This document shows, piece after piece, positions 1-8,447 of a stretch of DNA of 64,000 nucleotides (within the stretch, counting starts at the first letter, position 1; each line of letters opens with the position of its first letter). Both the position numbers and the translations under genes were made by a program. This DNA comes from Flavobacterium ustbae. GTDB lineage: Bacteria; Bacteroidota; Bacteroidia; Flavobacteriales; Flavobacteriaceae. The notes under the pieces were generated by a model. That model saw nothing but the letters and a program-made list of their open reading frames with translations, had not been told where the DNA came from and searched no databases. The stretch lies in the NCBI RefSeq assembly GCF_003946915.1, contig NZ_RPOC01000020.1, positions 1 to 64,000 on the forward strand, in the 5' to 3' direction.

Positions 1-96
1 TTGCGGCGGGGCTCACCTCTTCCCATCCCGAACAGAGAAGTTAAGCCCGCCTGCGCAGATGGTACTGCATCATTGTGGGAGAGTATGTCGTCGCCT
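1..96 (+). rRNA. rrf: 5S ribosomal RNA, 3' part
   Basis: The first bases match the conserved 5S core (cccatcccgaacagagaag, then ttaagcccgcc, then ggtactgc) and the 3' closing segment gtcgtcgcc. The window starts roughly ten bases inside the gene, so the 5' strand of the terminal helix is missing. The exact 3' end is uncertain by a few bases. This should be the distal gene of an rRNA operon lying upstream of the window. Confidence 0.95.
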
Positions 97-104
97 TTCT
101 TTTG

Positions 105-134
105 AAAACCCTGTTTCCAGCGAAACGGGGTTTT
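105..134 (+). terminator. Rho-independent terminator of the rRNA operon
   Basis: A perfect 13-bp stem (aaaaccctgtttc / gaaacggggtttt) with a 4-nt loop starts about 8 bases after the 5S gene and ends in a T-run. It closes the rRNA transcript before pafA. Confidence 0.9.
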
Positions 135-250
135 CTGTTTTATAACATCTTTATGAGAAAAATATATTTACCCTAGTTTTAGAAGTGTTAAATTATAGTC
201 AATTGTTTGAGGTAAATATTGATACTTTAGACTTTTCGAATTTGAATGAG

Positions 251-258
251 TACTTTTG
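251..258 (+). promoter_or_regulatory. pafA promoter, -7 element
   Basis: The sequence tacttttg fits the Bacteroidota -7 consensus TAnnTTTG and lies 22 bases before the ATG at 281. No clear -33 TTG box is visible. Transcription would start near 264, which rules out upstream in-frame starts. Confidence 0.55.
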
Positions 259-280
259 TCTTCAAATTATTTATTTTAAT

Positions 281-1900
281 ATGAAGAAAAACATTTTATT
301 GTTAGCACTTTTAGCTGTAACAGGTTTAAGTGCGCAACAACGTCCAAAGTTGGTTGTGGGTATAGTTGTAGATCAGATGAAAATGGAATATTTATATCGT
401 TTTTCAGATGATTTTTCTCCAAACGGCTTTAAGAGATTAATGAATGATGGATTTACGTTCCAAAATATGCATTATAATTATATGCCAACTTACACGGCTC
501 CTGGACACGCTTCAATCTATACGGGTACTACGCCTGCTACTCACGGAATTGTCGGTAACGAATGGTTTAGTAGAACTCTTGGAAAAGAAATGTATTGCAC
601 AGATGATGCAGAGGTTAAAATTGTAGGAGATGGTACTGCCGAAGAAGGTGCAATGTCTCCAAAAAACCTTCAAAGTACTACAATTACTGACGAAGTTAGA
701 ATGGCTACCAATTTTAATGGAAAAGTAATTGGAATGAGTTTAAAAGATCGTGGTGCTATATTGCCAGCGGGTCATTTTGCTAACTGGGCATTTTGGTATA
801 GTAAAACAGGATCTTTTATTTCTAGTTCATTTTACGGTGAAAAATTACCTGATTGGGTTAGCGAATTCAATAATGAAAAGAACTACTTAAAATATATCAA
901 TAAAGGCTGGGATTTGTATAAGCCAGCTTCGGTTTACAATGAAAGTCTTCAAGATAATAATCCTTATGAAGGAAAATTATATGGTAGTGCAGCGCCAGTT
1001 TTTCCTTATGATCTGAAATCGATGTATGAGAAGAATGATGCTGGTGTTATTAGAGCTACTCCTTTTGGGAATGATTTACTTGCTGAATTTGCAAAAAGAG
1101 CGATTGAAAAAGAAGAATTAGGAAAAGATAATATAACAGACTTTCTTACGGTTAGTTTTTCTTCTACAGATTATGTAGGGCATTTACTTGGGCCCCGTTC
1201 AATGGAATTGCAAGATACTTATTTGAGATTGGATCAGACAATTGCTGATTTCTTGGCTTATCTTGATAAAACAGTTGGTAAAGGTAATTATTTACTTTTC
1301 TTAACCGCAGATCACGCAGGAGCTGAGAACGTAATTTATTTGAAAGATCGTAAATATAATGTAGATAATTATCCTTCTAAAGAGGTTAAGAAAAGCCTAC
1401 AGGATTTTTCAACTAAGGCTTTTGGAGTAGATTTGATTCAAAATTATTCTAATTTTAATGTGTTTTTTAATAAACAGATTATAAAAGATAAAGGATTAGA
1501 ACTTGTAAGTGTAAAGAAAGCTTTCAAAGATTTCTTAATTACTCAGCCACAAGTTAAAAAAGTTTATACGGAAGAAGAAGTTCTGGCAAATGCTGGAAAT
1601 GATTATTCTTTAAATTTTGTAGCGAAAGGTTACGACGTTACGCAAAATGGAGATTTGGTTATTGTAGATAAGCCAGGAGTTATTGAGTATACATCTACCG
1701 GTACATCTCATGGAACTATTTACAGTTATGATACGCATGTTCCAGCAATTTTTTACGGATGGCACATTAAAAAAGGTGAATCTTACGATAAAAAAGCAAT
1801 CACAGAAATCGCTCCAACTATAGCGCAGAAAATAAAAGTTTCTTTTCCAAATGGAACTGAAGCTAAGGTTATGACTGAAGTTTTAGATAATAAAAAATAA
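281..1900 (+). CDS. pafA: PafA-type alkaline phosphatase, exported
   Basis: Phosphate-irrepressible alkaline phosphatase of the PafA family, a phosphomonoesterase of the periplasm or cell surface. The frame is open from 185, but the ATG at 281 is preferred: it begins a signal peptide (MKKNILLLALLAVTGLSA/QQ), and a -7 promoter box lies between 185 and 281. Residues numbered from this start match the known PafA catalytic set in spacing: D31, nucleophile T72 (in YTAPGHASIYTG), N93 (GIVGNEW), K155 and R157 (LKDRG), D297/H301 (STDYVGH), D344/H345 (ADHAG) and a late GTSHGT histidine. The N-to-T, K-to-T and R-to-T distances (21, 83, 85) equal those of the characterised Elizabethkingia enzyme. It stands alone between terminators. 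Biological role (organophosphorus scavenging) is inferred from the family. Confidence 0.95.
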   Translation: MKKNILLLALLAVTGLSAQQRPKLVVGIVVDQMKMEYLYRFSDDFSPNGFKRLMNDGFTFQNMHYNYMPTYTAPGHASIYTGTTPATHGIVGNEWFSRTLGKEMYCTDDAEVKIVGDGTAEEGAMSPKNLQSTTITDEVRMATNFNGKVIGMSLKDRGAILPAGHFANWAFWYSKTGSFISSSFYGEKLPDWVSEFNNEKNYLKYINKGWDLYKPASVYNESLQDNNPYEGKLYGSAAPVFPYDLKSMYEKNDAGVIRATPFGNDLLAEFAKRAIEKEELGKDNITDFLTVSFSSTDYVGHLLGPRSMELQDTYLRLDQTIADFLAYLDKTVGKGNYLLFLTADHAGAENVIYLKDRKYNVDNYPSKEVKKSLQDFSTKAFGVDLIQNYSNFNVFFNKQIIKDKGLELVSVKKAFKDFLITQPQVKKVYTEEEVLANAGNDYSLNFVAKGYDVTQNGDLVIVDKPGVIEYTSTGTSHGTIYSYDTHVPAIFYGWHIKKGESYDKKAITEIAPTIAQKIKVSFPNGTEAKVMTEVLDNKK

Positions 1901-1916
1901 TCATTGATTATATTTT

Positions 1917-1943
1917 AAAAACCTGTCTTCGTGACAGGTTTTT
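1917..1943 (+). terminator. Terminator after pafA
   Basis: Stem acctgtc / gacaggt followed by seven T, 17 bases after the pafA stop. Confidence 0.85.
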
Positions 1944-1956
1944 TTATGCCATAAAA

Positions 1957-1984
1957 AAAGGCTTTTCAATAAAGAAAAGCCTTT
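1957..1984 (-). terminator. Terminator after ald
   Basis: Stem aaaggcttttc / gaaaagccttt with a 6-nt loop. It lies just beyond the ald stop on the minus strand and back to back with the pafA terminator. Confidence 0.8.
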
Positions 1985-2023
1985 TGTAAAAGTGATTTAG
2001 TAAGCACTTGTTTAAGTATTAGC

Positions 2024-3142
2024 CTATGCGTTTGCTAATACTATTTCTTCGTTAAAAGGAAGATTCCATGCTTCCGCAACTCCTTTGTAAAGGATTTTCC
2101 CATTAGCTACGTTTAATCCTTTTTTCAATTCTTCATTTTCTGCACATGCTTTTTCCCATCCTTTGTTTGCTAATTGTACCGCATATGGTAAAGTTGCATT
2201 TGTTAAAGCTAAAGTAGAAGTGTAAGGAACAGCTCCTGGCATATTAGCTACACAGTAGTGAACAATATCGTCAATAATAAAAGTTGGGTTTTCGTGAGTA
2301 GTTGGAGTACAAGTTTCAATACATCCTCCTTGGTCTACAGCTACGTCAACAACAACAGTTCCTGGACGCATTAATTTAAGCATATCACGAGTAATTAAGT
2401 GAGGTGCTTTTGCTCCTGGAATTAAAACTGCTCCAACAATTAAGTCTGCATCTTTAATTGCTCTTGTAATATTGTAGTGGTTAGACATTTCGGTATTTAC
2501 GTTTGCAGGCATGATGTCGTCTAATTGACGTAAACGTGGTAAGCTTAAGTCCATAATAGTTACTTGAGCACCTAATCCAGCAGCCATTTTTGCAGCCTGA
2601 GTTCCTACAATTCCTCCACCTAAAACTAATACTTTTGCTGGCGGTACACCAGGAACACCTCCTAAAAGAATTCCTCTTCCTTTTAGTGGTTTTTCTAGGT
2701 ATTTAGCACCTTGCTGAATTGCCATACGACCTGCAACTTCAGACATTGGAACTAATAATGGCAAACTTCTGTCTGTTTTTTCTACAGTTTCGTAAGCCAA
2801 ACAAACAGCCCCTTTTTCTAACATTGCATGTGTTAATTCTTCAGAAGAAGCAAAGTGGAAGTAGGTAAACAATAATTGATCTTTTTTGATCAATGGATAC
2901 TCAGAAGCAATTGGCTCTTTTACTTTGATGATCATTTCTGCAATTGCATAAACTTCTTCAATTGTTGGTAAAATTACCGCACCAGCTTCTACATATTCTT
3001 CATCTGCGAAACCGCTACCTAAACCAGCAGTAGATTGAACATAAACTGTATGTCCGTGTTTTTTCATTTCAGAAACACCTGCAGGAGTTAAAGCAACTCT
3101 GTTTTCGTTATTTTTTATTTCTTTAGGAACACCTATTATCAT
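2024..3142 (-). CDS. ald: Alanine dehydrogenase
   Basis: NAD-dependent L-alanine dehydrogenase: alanine + NAD + water to pyruvate + ammonia + NADH, cytoplasmic. The 372-aa length is the family norm. Visible are the N-terminal MIIGVPKEIKNNENRVA signature, substrate residues K75 and H96, the dinucleotide-binding loop GGGIVG at 175-180, and catalytic D269 in VDVAVDQGG. The gene is single, has its own terminator, and is divergent from an Lrp/AsnC regulator that probably controls it, as in other bacteria where Lrp-type proteins govern ald. The start is fixed by the conserved N-terminus. Confidence 0.96.
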   Translation of the reverse strand: MIIGVPKEIKNNENRVALTPAGVSEMKKHGHTVYVQSTAGLGSGFADEEYVEAGAVILPTIEEVYAIAEMIIKVKEPIASEYPLIKKDQLLFTYFHFASSEELTHAMLEKGAVCLAYETVEKTDRSLPLLVPMSEVAGRMAIQQGAKYLEKPLKGRGILLGGVPGVPPAKVLVLGGGIVGTQAAKMAAGLGAQVTIMDLSLPRLRQLDDIMPANVNTEMSNHYNITRAIKDADLIVGAVLIPGAKAPHLITRDMLKLMRPGTVVVDVAVDQGGCIETCTPTTHENPTFIIDDIVHYCVANMPGAVPYTSTLALTNATLPYAVQLANKGWEKACAENEELKKGLNVANGKILYKGVAEAWNLPFNEEIVLANA

Positions 3143-3179
3143 TTTGTTATAATTTTTTGTTTTTGTTGAAATTGTTTTA

Positions 3180-3187
3180 CAAATCTA
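3180..3187 (-). promoter_or_regulatory. ald promoter, -7 element
   Basis: On the minus strand the sequence reads tagatttg, a full match to TAnnTTTG, about 37 bases before the ald ATG. No convincing -33 box is seen. The divergent 201-bp spacer would also hold any Lrp operator. Confidence 0.5.
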
Positions 3188-3343
3188 CAGATAGAGAATA
3201 AATTATGGTTTAGGACATGATAAATAAGAAAATATTATTTTATTTTTTACTTTTACAGAAAAATATTCTGTTTTAATTCTAAATATATTCTTCAAAAAGA
3301 AAAAAAGACTAAATAGTACTAATTTTAATAAAACGTTTTCGTT

Positions 3344-3802
3344 ATGCCTTTAGATGAAATTGACAAAAAAATCTTACGTCTCTTGCAGGAAGACGCGCAT
3401 TACACTTTAAAAGATATTGCAAACAAAATAAATTTGTCTTTAACGCCTGTCCACGATCGAGTGAAACGTCTTGAAAAAGATGGGATTATAGAGAAATATG
3501 TAACCCTTTTAGACAAGAAAAAATTAGGAAATAATTTGACTGTTTACTGTCAAGTTACTCTCACTAAGCAGACTTATGACACTTCAGAGGGATTTAACCA
3601 GTCCATTTTGAATTTGCCAGAAGTTGTGGAGTGTAATTATGTTTCTGGAAACTTTGATTATATGCTTAAAATTATAATTCCAGATATGGAAAGCTATCAT
3701 CATTTTCATCAAAAAAAATTATCGGTGCTTCCTGAAGTTTCCTTAATAAATACAGTTTTTGTTATTTCTGAAGTAAAAAGCACAACTGTACTTCCTATAT
3801 AA
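3344..3802 (+). CDS. Lrp/AsnC family transcriptional regulator
   Basis: The 152-aa protein has the standard architecture: an N-terminal helix-turn-helix (LDEIDKKILRLLQEDAHYTLKDIANKI begins it; recognition helix near residues 30-50) and a C-terminal RAM/ligand-binding alpha-beta sandwich from about residue 65 (NNLTVYCQVTL to VFVISEVKS). Lrp proteins form octamers that sense amino acids. Divergent placement next to ald suggests that it senses alanine or a related amino acid and controls ald. The ligand is inference. Confidence 0.93.
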   Translation: MPLDEIDKKILRLLQEDAHYTLKDIANKINLSLTPVHDRVKRLEKDGIIEKYVTLLDKKKLGNNLTVYCQVTLTKQTYDTSEGFNQSILNLPEVVECNYVSGNFDYMLKIIIPDMESYHHFHQKKLSVLPEVSLINTVFVISEVKSTTVLPI

Positions 3803-3805
3803 AAG

Positions 3806-3836
3806 AAAAACCACCAAGATTAACTTGATGGTTTTA
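3806..3836. terminator. Bidirectional terminator between lrp-like gene and GAPDH
   Basis: Inverted repeat aaaaccaccaag / cttgatggtttt with T-runs on both strands. The single mismatch is a G-U pair when read on the minus strand, so it serves both convergent genes. Confidence 0.75.
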
Positions 3837-3858
3837 AAAAACAGTTAGTTTGGTTGAA

Positions 3859-5307
3859 TTAATAATAAGTATAACGTCTTACTTTGGCAATATATTTTGC
3901 TAAACGAATAACTTGATGGCTATATCCGTATTCGTTATCATACCAAATGTATAATACGATGTTTTTTCCGTCTTTTGAAACAATTGTCGCATTGCTGTCA
4001 TAAATAGATGGCGCAGAAGTTCCAACTATATCAGATGAAACTAATTCGTTGTTTAAAGAATATTTTATCTGCTCCACCAGTTCTCCTTCAAGAGCATATT
4101 TCTTCATGATTTTATTGATTCCTGCAATTGAGGTTGCTTTTTTAACCTCTAAGTTTAAAACTACAAGAGATCCGTTAGGAACAGGAACTCGAATTGCATT
4201 TGAAGTTAATTTTCCTTCTAAAGTTGGTAAAGCTTTTGCGACAGCGCTTCCTGCTCCAGTTTCGGTAATAACCATATTTAAAGCCGCAGCTCTTCCTCGA
4301 CGGTATTTTTTATGCATGTTATCAACTAGATTTTGGTCGTTGGTGTATGCATGAATCGTTTCTAAATGTCCCTTTACAACACCAAATGTTTCTTCAACTA
4401 CTTTTAAAATAGGAGTAATGGCATTTGTTGTGCAAGATGCGGCAGAAAAAATATTTGTTTCATCAGGATTAAAATCATTATGATTTACACCGTGAACAAT
4501 ATTTGGTACGCCTTTTCCAGGAGCGGTCAATAAAACTTTGCTTGCTCCGTTTGAGTTTAAATGTCTTCTTAACGCTTCTTCTGTTGTAAATGCTCCTGTA
4601 TTATCAATCACTAAAGCATCATTAATTCCGTATGCGGTATAATCAATTTCCTCAGGAGAATTTGCGGTAATAATATGAACTGTTGTGCCGTTAATAATTA
4701 AAGCATTATTTTTAGAATCGGCTATTACAGATCCTTGAAAATCTCCGTGAATGGAGTCGTATCTTAAAAGAGAAGCTCGTTTCTCTAAACTCGATGCATC
4801 ATTTTTATCACGTGTTACAATTGCTCTAAGTCGTAGTTGATTTCCTTTTCCAGTTTTAGACATTAGCTCTCTTGCCAATAAGCGTCCGATTCTTCCAAAA
4901 CCATACAAAACAACATCTTTTGGCTGAATTTCTTTTGAAGATTTTGCTTTTTTCAATTTTTCAATAACAAAATATCTTGCATCAGGATATTTTTCATCTT
5001 CTAAACGATACTCGTAAGTCAATTTGCCGAGATCTATTTTTGCTGGCGGAAGATCTAAAGATAAAACCACTTTTGCGATTTCAACCGAATCGAAAATGGT
5101 TATTGGTTTGCCTACAAATTCACCAGCATATTGATGAAGATTGATAATGTCGCTTACGTTTTTATCCAATAATTGATTTTTGAATAAAACCATTTCGATT
5201 GATTTGTCATACCATAAATCGCTTATGGTTTTGATTAATTCTACGCCGGCTTTTCGTCGGTCGACTTGTAATGATACCTCTTTTTGGTACAATGTTTTGT
5301 TACTCAT
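3859..5307 (-). CDS. gap: Glyceraldehyde-3-phosphate dehydrogenase, long form
   Basis: Oxidative phosphorylation of glyceraldehyde 3-phosphate with NAD(P). At 482 aa it is about 140 aa longer than classical GAPDH (about 335 aa). The extra part is N-terminal (residues 1-130, mostly helical, no recognised motif), and the catalytic core begins at YGFGRIG (135-141). The active-site Cys is C292 in SAASCTTNAITP and the partner His is H319 in THE IHAYTNDQN segment. The C-terminal WYDNEYGYSHQVIRLAKYI closes the family. Long GAPDHs occur across Bacteroidota and some Proteobacteria, often beside a normal copy, so glycolytic versus gluconeogenic or NADP use cannot be told from sequence alone. Single gene with its own promoter. 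Confidence 0.94.
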   Translation of the reverse strand: MSNKTLYQKEVSLQVDRRKAGVELIKTISDLWYDKSIEMVLFKNQLLDKNVSDIINLHQYAGEFVGKPITIFDSVEIAKVVLSLDLPPAKIDLGKLTYEYRLEDEKYPDARYFVIEKLKKAKSSKEIQPKDVVLYGFGRIGRLLARELMSKTGKGNQLRLRAIVTRDKNDASSLEKRASLLRYDSIHGDFQGSVIADSKNNALIINGTTVHIITANSPEEIDYTAYGINDALVIDNTGAFTTEEALRRHLNSNGASKVLLTAPGKGVPNIVHGVNHNDFNPDETNIFSAASCTTNAITPILKVVEETFGVVKGHLETIHAYTNDQNLVDNMHKKYRRGRAAALNMVITETGAGSAVAKALPTLEGKLTSNAIRVPVPNGSLVVLNLEVKKATSIAGINKIMKKYALEGELVEQIKYSLNNELVSSDIVGTSAPSIYDSNATIVSKDGKNIVLYIWYDNEYGYSHQVIRLAKYIAKVRRYTYY

Positions 5308-5347
5308 AATTGAAAAAATAAAATGCTCACTATTTTAAAATTTTGGG

Positions 5348-5355
5348 CAAAAGTA
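5348..5355 (-). promoter_or_regulatory. GAPDH promoter, -7 element
   Basis: The minus strand reads tacttttg, a full TAnnTTTG match, 40 bases before the GAPDH start. The -33 region is poor. Confidence 0.5.
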
Positions 5356-5403
5356 TCTATTTCAATCGATTTCGTAAACTATTTTCGAATTTATTTTTAA
5401 AAT

Positions 5404-5437
5404 AAAAAAGCCACCTTAAAATTTTTAAGATGGCCTT
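5404..5437 (-). terminator. Terminator after the DegP-like protease gene
   Basis: Imperfect stem (aaagccaccttaaaa / ttttaagatggccttt, one bulge) in A/T-rich flanks. It lies between the protease stop and the GAPDH promoter, so the two genes are separate units. Confidence 0.65.
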
Positions 5438-5480
5438 TATTGAAGTTATCAGTCTTAGTTCAAAAACTGTAAATTGTAAA

Positions 5481-6881
5481 TTAAATTATGATTCTGAAAA
5501 TTTCTCCATTTCTGTTGATCATTTCAATTCGAACACTTTGTCCTTCGTCTTTTTTACTTAAAAGTTTCGAAACTGTTTCTACGTTTGTTGCTTTTACATT
5601 ATCGATGCTCAAAATGATGTTTCCTAGTAATTCGTTTTGATATTGCATTAAATTCTCATTGGTGATGTTTTTAATTTTTACACCATAATCAATTCTGAAT
5701 TTTTTCTTGTCAGCAGCATCAATATTTTCTAATTCAATTCCTTTTACTTCAGCGCTGTAAAATTCGTTTTTGCTTAAAGTTACAGGAACTGTTTTCGTTT
5801 TTCCGTCCTTAATATAAGTTACTTTAACCACATCGTTTGGACGTTTTGTATTAATGTAGCCTGATAAATCGGCATAAGTTGAAATATTCTGCTCATCAAG
5901 TTTTACGATAATGTCTCCTTTTGTTAAACCAGCTTTTTCTGCACCAGAATTTTTAGAAACTCTATTAATATAAAAACCTTGAGTTTCTGTAATTCCTAAT
6001 TCTTTAGAAGCTGTAGCATTCAATTCGCCACCTTCAACACCAAGAATACCTCTTTGTACATTTCCATATTCCATAATGTCCTCAATAATTTTGCGTGCAA
6101 TATTAGAAGGAACAGCAAAAGAATATCCAACATAAGAACCCGTCATAGACGAAATCATGGTATTAATTCCAATTAATTCACCGCGAGCATTTACTAACGC
6201 TCCACCGCTATTACCTGGGTTTACAGCAGCATCAGTTTGAATGAAAGACTGGATTCCGCTTTGGTCTAAATTTCTTGCTTTAGCCGAAACAATTCCGGCA
6301 GTTACAGTCGAGGTCAAGTTATAAGGATTTCCAACTGCAAGCACCCATTCACCCACTTTTACAGTGTCAGAGTTTGCAAAAGCGGTGTAAGGAAGTTTTT
6401 CGTCAGCATTGATTTTCAAAAGGGCAATGTCCATTTTAGAATCGGTACCGATTAACTTCGCTTTGTATGATTTTTTGTTGTTTAAAGTAATTTCAATATC
6501 TGTAGCGTCTTTAATTACGTGATTGTTCGTAACAATATATCCATCTTCAGAAATAATTACGCCAGAACCAGTTCCTACTTGTTCTTGTTGCTGCTGTCCA
6601 CCATATCCGTAGAAAAACTCTAGCATTGGGTTGCTTACAGTCCTTCTAGAAACATTTTTTACGTGAACAACAGTATGAATTGTTTTGTCTGCGGCTTCAG
6701 TAAAATCTAGTATTTCGGCACCTAAACCAACATTTTTTCCGTAAGAGTTAGGGGCAAGAGTTACAACAGAATTTCCTTTGCCAAAAAAAGAATTGTTGCT
6801 TTCAAATAATAACTTGTAAGCACCAAGAGTAATAGCACCACTTAATAATGACACTAAAAATAAGGCTGAAAATCTTTTCAT
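5481..6881 (-). CDS. DegP/HtrA-family periplasmic serine protease
   Basis: Envelope quality-control protease. The ATG at 6881 gives MKRFSALFLVSLLSGAITLGAYKLLF, a basic end plus hydrophobic signal anchor. An upstream in-frame ATG at 6920 would add 13 polar residues and is less likely, because a putative -7 box (minus strand taatttta, 6934-6941) would leave it almost no leader. Catalytic triad: H121 (TNNHVIKDA), D151 (SKMDIALLKI), S225 (NPGNSGGALV). PDZ1 follows (about 277-355, ILGVEGGEL to VPVTLSK), then a divergent second PDZ to the C-terminus. Domain order is that of DegP/DegQ. It is monocistronic. Confidence 0.94.
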   Translation of the reverse strand: MKRFSALFLVSLLSGAITLGAYKLLFESNNSFFGKGNSVVTLAPNSYGKNVGLGAEILDFTEAADKTIHTVVHVKNVSRRTVSNPMLEFFYGYGGQQQQEQVGTGSGVIISEDGYIVTNNHVIKDATDIEITLNNKKSYKAKLIGTDSKMDIALLKINADEKLPYTAFANSDTVKVGEWVLAVGNPYNLTSTVTAGIVSAKARNLDQSGIQSFIQTDAAVNPGNSGGALVNARGELIGINTMISSMTGSYVGYSFAVPSNIARKIIEDIMEYGNVQRGILGVEGGELNATASKELGITETQGFYINRVSKNSGAEKAGLTKGDIIVKLDEQNISTYADLSGYINTKRPNDVVKVTYIKDGKTKTVPVTLSKNEFYSAEVKGIELENIDAADKKKFRIDYGVKIKNITNENLMQYQNELLGNIILSIDNVKATNVETVSKLLSKKDEGQSVRIEMINRNGEIFRIII

Positions 6882-7014
6882 ATTAGAATTTGTAATTAAG
6901 TTATTAGGATTTACGTTCATGTTTTATTTAACGTAAAATTACTTCAAAAAATTATTTGTAAAAACGGTTTAACGCTCTTTAACAATGATTAACATTTCAT
7001 TAATTAATAGTTTG

Positions 7015-7022
7015 TACTTTTG
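7015..7022 (+). promoter_or_regulatory. dapF promoter, -7 element
   Basis: tacttttg matches TAnnTTTG, 19 bases before the dapF ATG. The -33 box is not clear. Confidence 0.5.
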
Positions 7023-7041
7023 TACTTCTAACAACTAAAAA

Positions 7042-7824
7042 ATGCAAGTAGAATTTTATAAATATCAAGGCACAGGAAACGATTTTGTAATGATTGACAA
7101 TCGTACAGATTTCTTTCCAAAAGACGATGTGAAACTTATTGAACGACTGTGCGACAGACGTTTCGGAATTGGAGCTGACGGATTAATTCTTTTAGAAAAT
7201 GATGCTGAAACCGATTTCAGAATGGTTTATTACAACTCTGATGGAAACCAAAGTTCGATGTGCGGAAATGGCGGCCGTTGTCTGGTTGCTTTTGCCAATC
7301 AATTGGGTGTAATTGATGATAAAACGACTTTTATCGCAACTGATGGATTACACCATGCTTCTGTTAATGCTGATTCGATTGTTTCTTTGCAAATGATTGA
7401 TGTGAACGAAATTCAGAAAAAAGATTCTTATACTTTTTTAAATACAGGTTCACCTCACCATGTTCAAATTGTAGACGATTTAGAACATTATAATGTTAAA
7501 GAAAGCGGAGCCGCAATTCGTTATGGCGAATTATATGGCGAAAAAGGAAGTAATATCAACTTTGTAAAAAAAGTAGACAACGATACTTTTTCTTTAAGAA
7601 CTTACGAAAGAGGTGTTGAAGATGAAACTCTTGCTTGCGGAACTGGCGCTACCGCCGTTGCAATTGCTATGAATGCGATTGGAGAAACCGATAAAACTTC
7701 GATAAACTTAAATGTTGAAGGCGGAAAATTGGTTGTTTCTTTTGATAAAGATAATGATGGCTACACGAATGTTTTCTTGACAGGACCTGCAAAATTTGTT
7801 TTTAAAGGAACAATTGAAATATAA
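7042..7824 (+). CDS. dapF: Diaminopimelate epimerase
   Basis: Interconverts LL- and meso-diaminopimelate for lysine and peptidoglycan synthesis (PLP-independent, two-cysteine mechanism). Both catalytic cysteines are visible: C74 in SSMCGNGGRC and C199 in ETLACGTGAT. FYKYQGTGNDFVMIDN is the N-terminal family signature. The 260-aa length is slightly short but complete. Followed at 79 bp by an acetyltransferase and then mltG on the same strand, so the three are probably co-transcribed. Confidence 0.97.
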   Translation: MQVEFYKYQGTGNDFVMIDNRTDFFPKDDVKLIERLCDRRFGIGADGLILLENDAETDFRMVYYNSDGNQSSMCGNGGRCLVAFANQLGVIDDKTTFIATDGLHHASVNADSIVSLQMIDVNEIQKKDSYTFLNTGSPHHVQIVDDLEHYNVKESGAAIRYGELYGEKGSNINFVKKVDNDTFSLRTYERGVEDETLACGTGATAVAIAMNAIGETDKTSINLNVEGGKLVVSFDKDNDGYTNVFLTGPAKFVFKGTIEI

Positions 7825-7903
7825 AACCCCAAAATTTTTAAATTCCAAATTCCAAGTTTATAATGCAAATCTAAAATCTTCAATCTAAAATCTAAAATTG
7901 TCA

Positions 7904-8437
7904 ATGATTACATTAAAAGGCGAAAACATTTATTTGCGTGCACTTGAACCTCAGGATTTAGAGTTCATTTATTCGATAGAAAATGATGAGAATATTTGGG
8001 AAGTCAGCAATACGCAGAGTCCTTACAGCCGTTTTTTGATTAAACAATATTTAGAAAATGCTCATCAAGATATTTATGAGGCGAAACAGCTTCGTTTGGC
8101 AATATGTCTAGACGAAGATTTTCCTGCTGTCGGATTGATTGATTTGTTTGATTTTGATCCTAGAAATAATAGAGCGGGAATTGGTATTGTAATTCAGAAA
8201 GAAGAAAATCAAAAGAAAAACATTGGTTCTGAGGCTTTAGAGCTTTTAATTAAATATTCTTTTTATAATTTAAATCTCCATCAATTGTATGCAAATATTG
8301 GTGTGCAAAATGTAGCCAGTGTCGCACTTTTTACTAAATTTGGTTTTAAGAAAATCGGGATAAAAAAAGATTGGATTTTGTATCATAACCACTATCAAGA
8401 TGAAGCAATTTTTCAGTTAATTAATCAACAAATTTAA
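7904..8437 (+). CDS. GNAT-family N-acetyltransferase
   Basis: A 177-aa acetyltransferase of the RimJ/RimL/SpeG-like type (GNAT fold). It starts MITLKGENIYLRALEPQDLEF. The acetyl-CoA segment is around GIGIVIQKEENQKKNIGSEA, and the end has the usual NLHQLYANIGVQNVASVALFTKFGFKKIG pattern. The ATG at 7904 is chosen over an in-frame TTG two codons upstream. The acceptor (protein N-terminus, polyamine or small molecule) is unknown. It lies in a row with dapF and mltG, 10 bp before the latter. Confidence 0.85.
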   Translation: MITLKGENIYLRALEPQDLEFIYSIENDENIWEVSNTQSPYSRFLIKQYLENAHQDIYEAKQLRLAICLDEDFPAVGLIDLFDFDPRNNRAGIGIVIQKEENQKKNIGSEALELLIKYSFYNLNLHQLYANIGVQNVASVALFTKFGFKKIGIKKDWILYHNHYQDEAIFQLINQQI

Positions 8438-8447
8438 ATTTTAAGCT

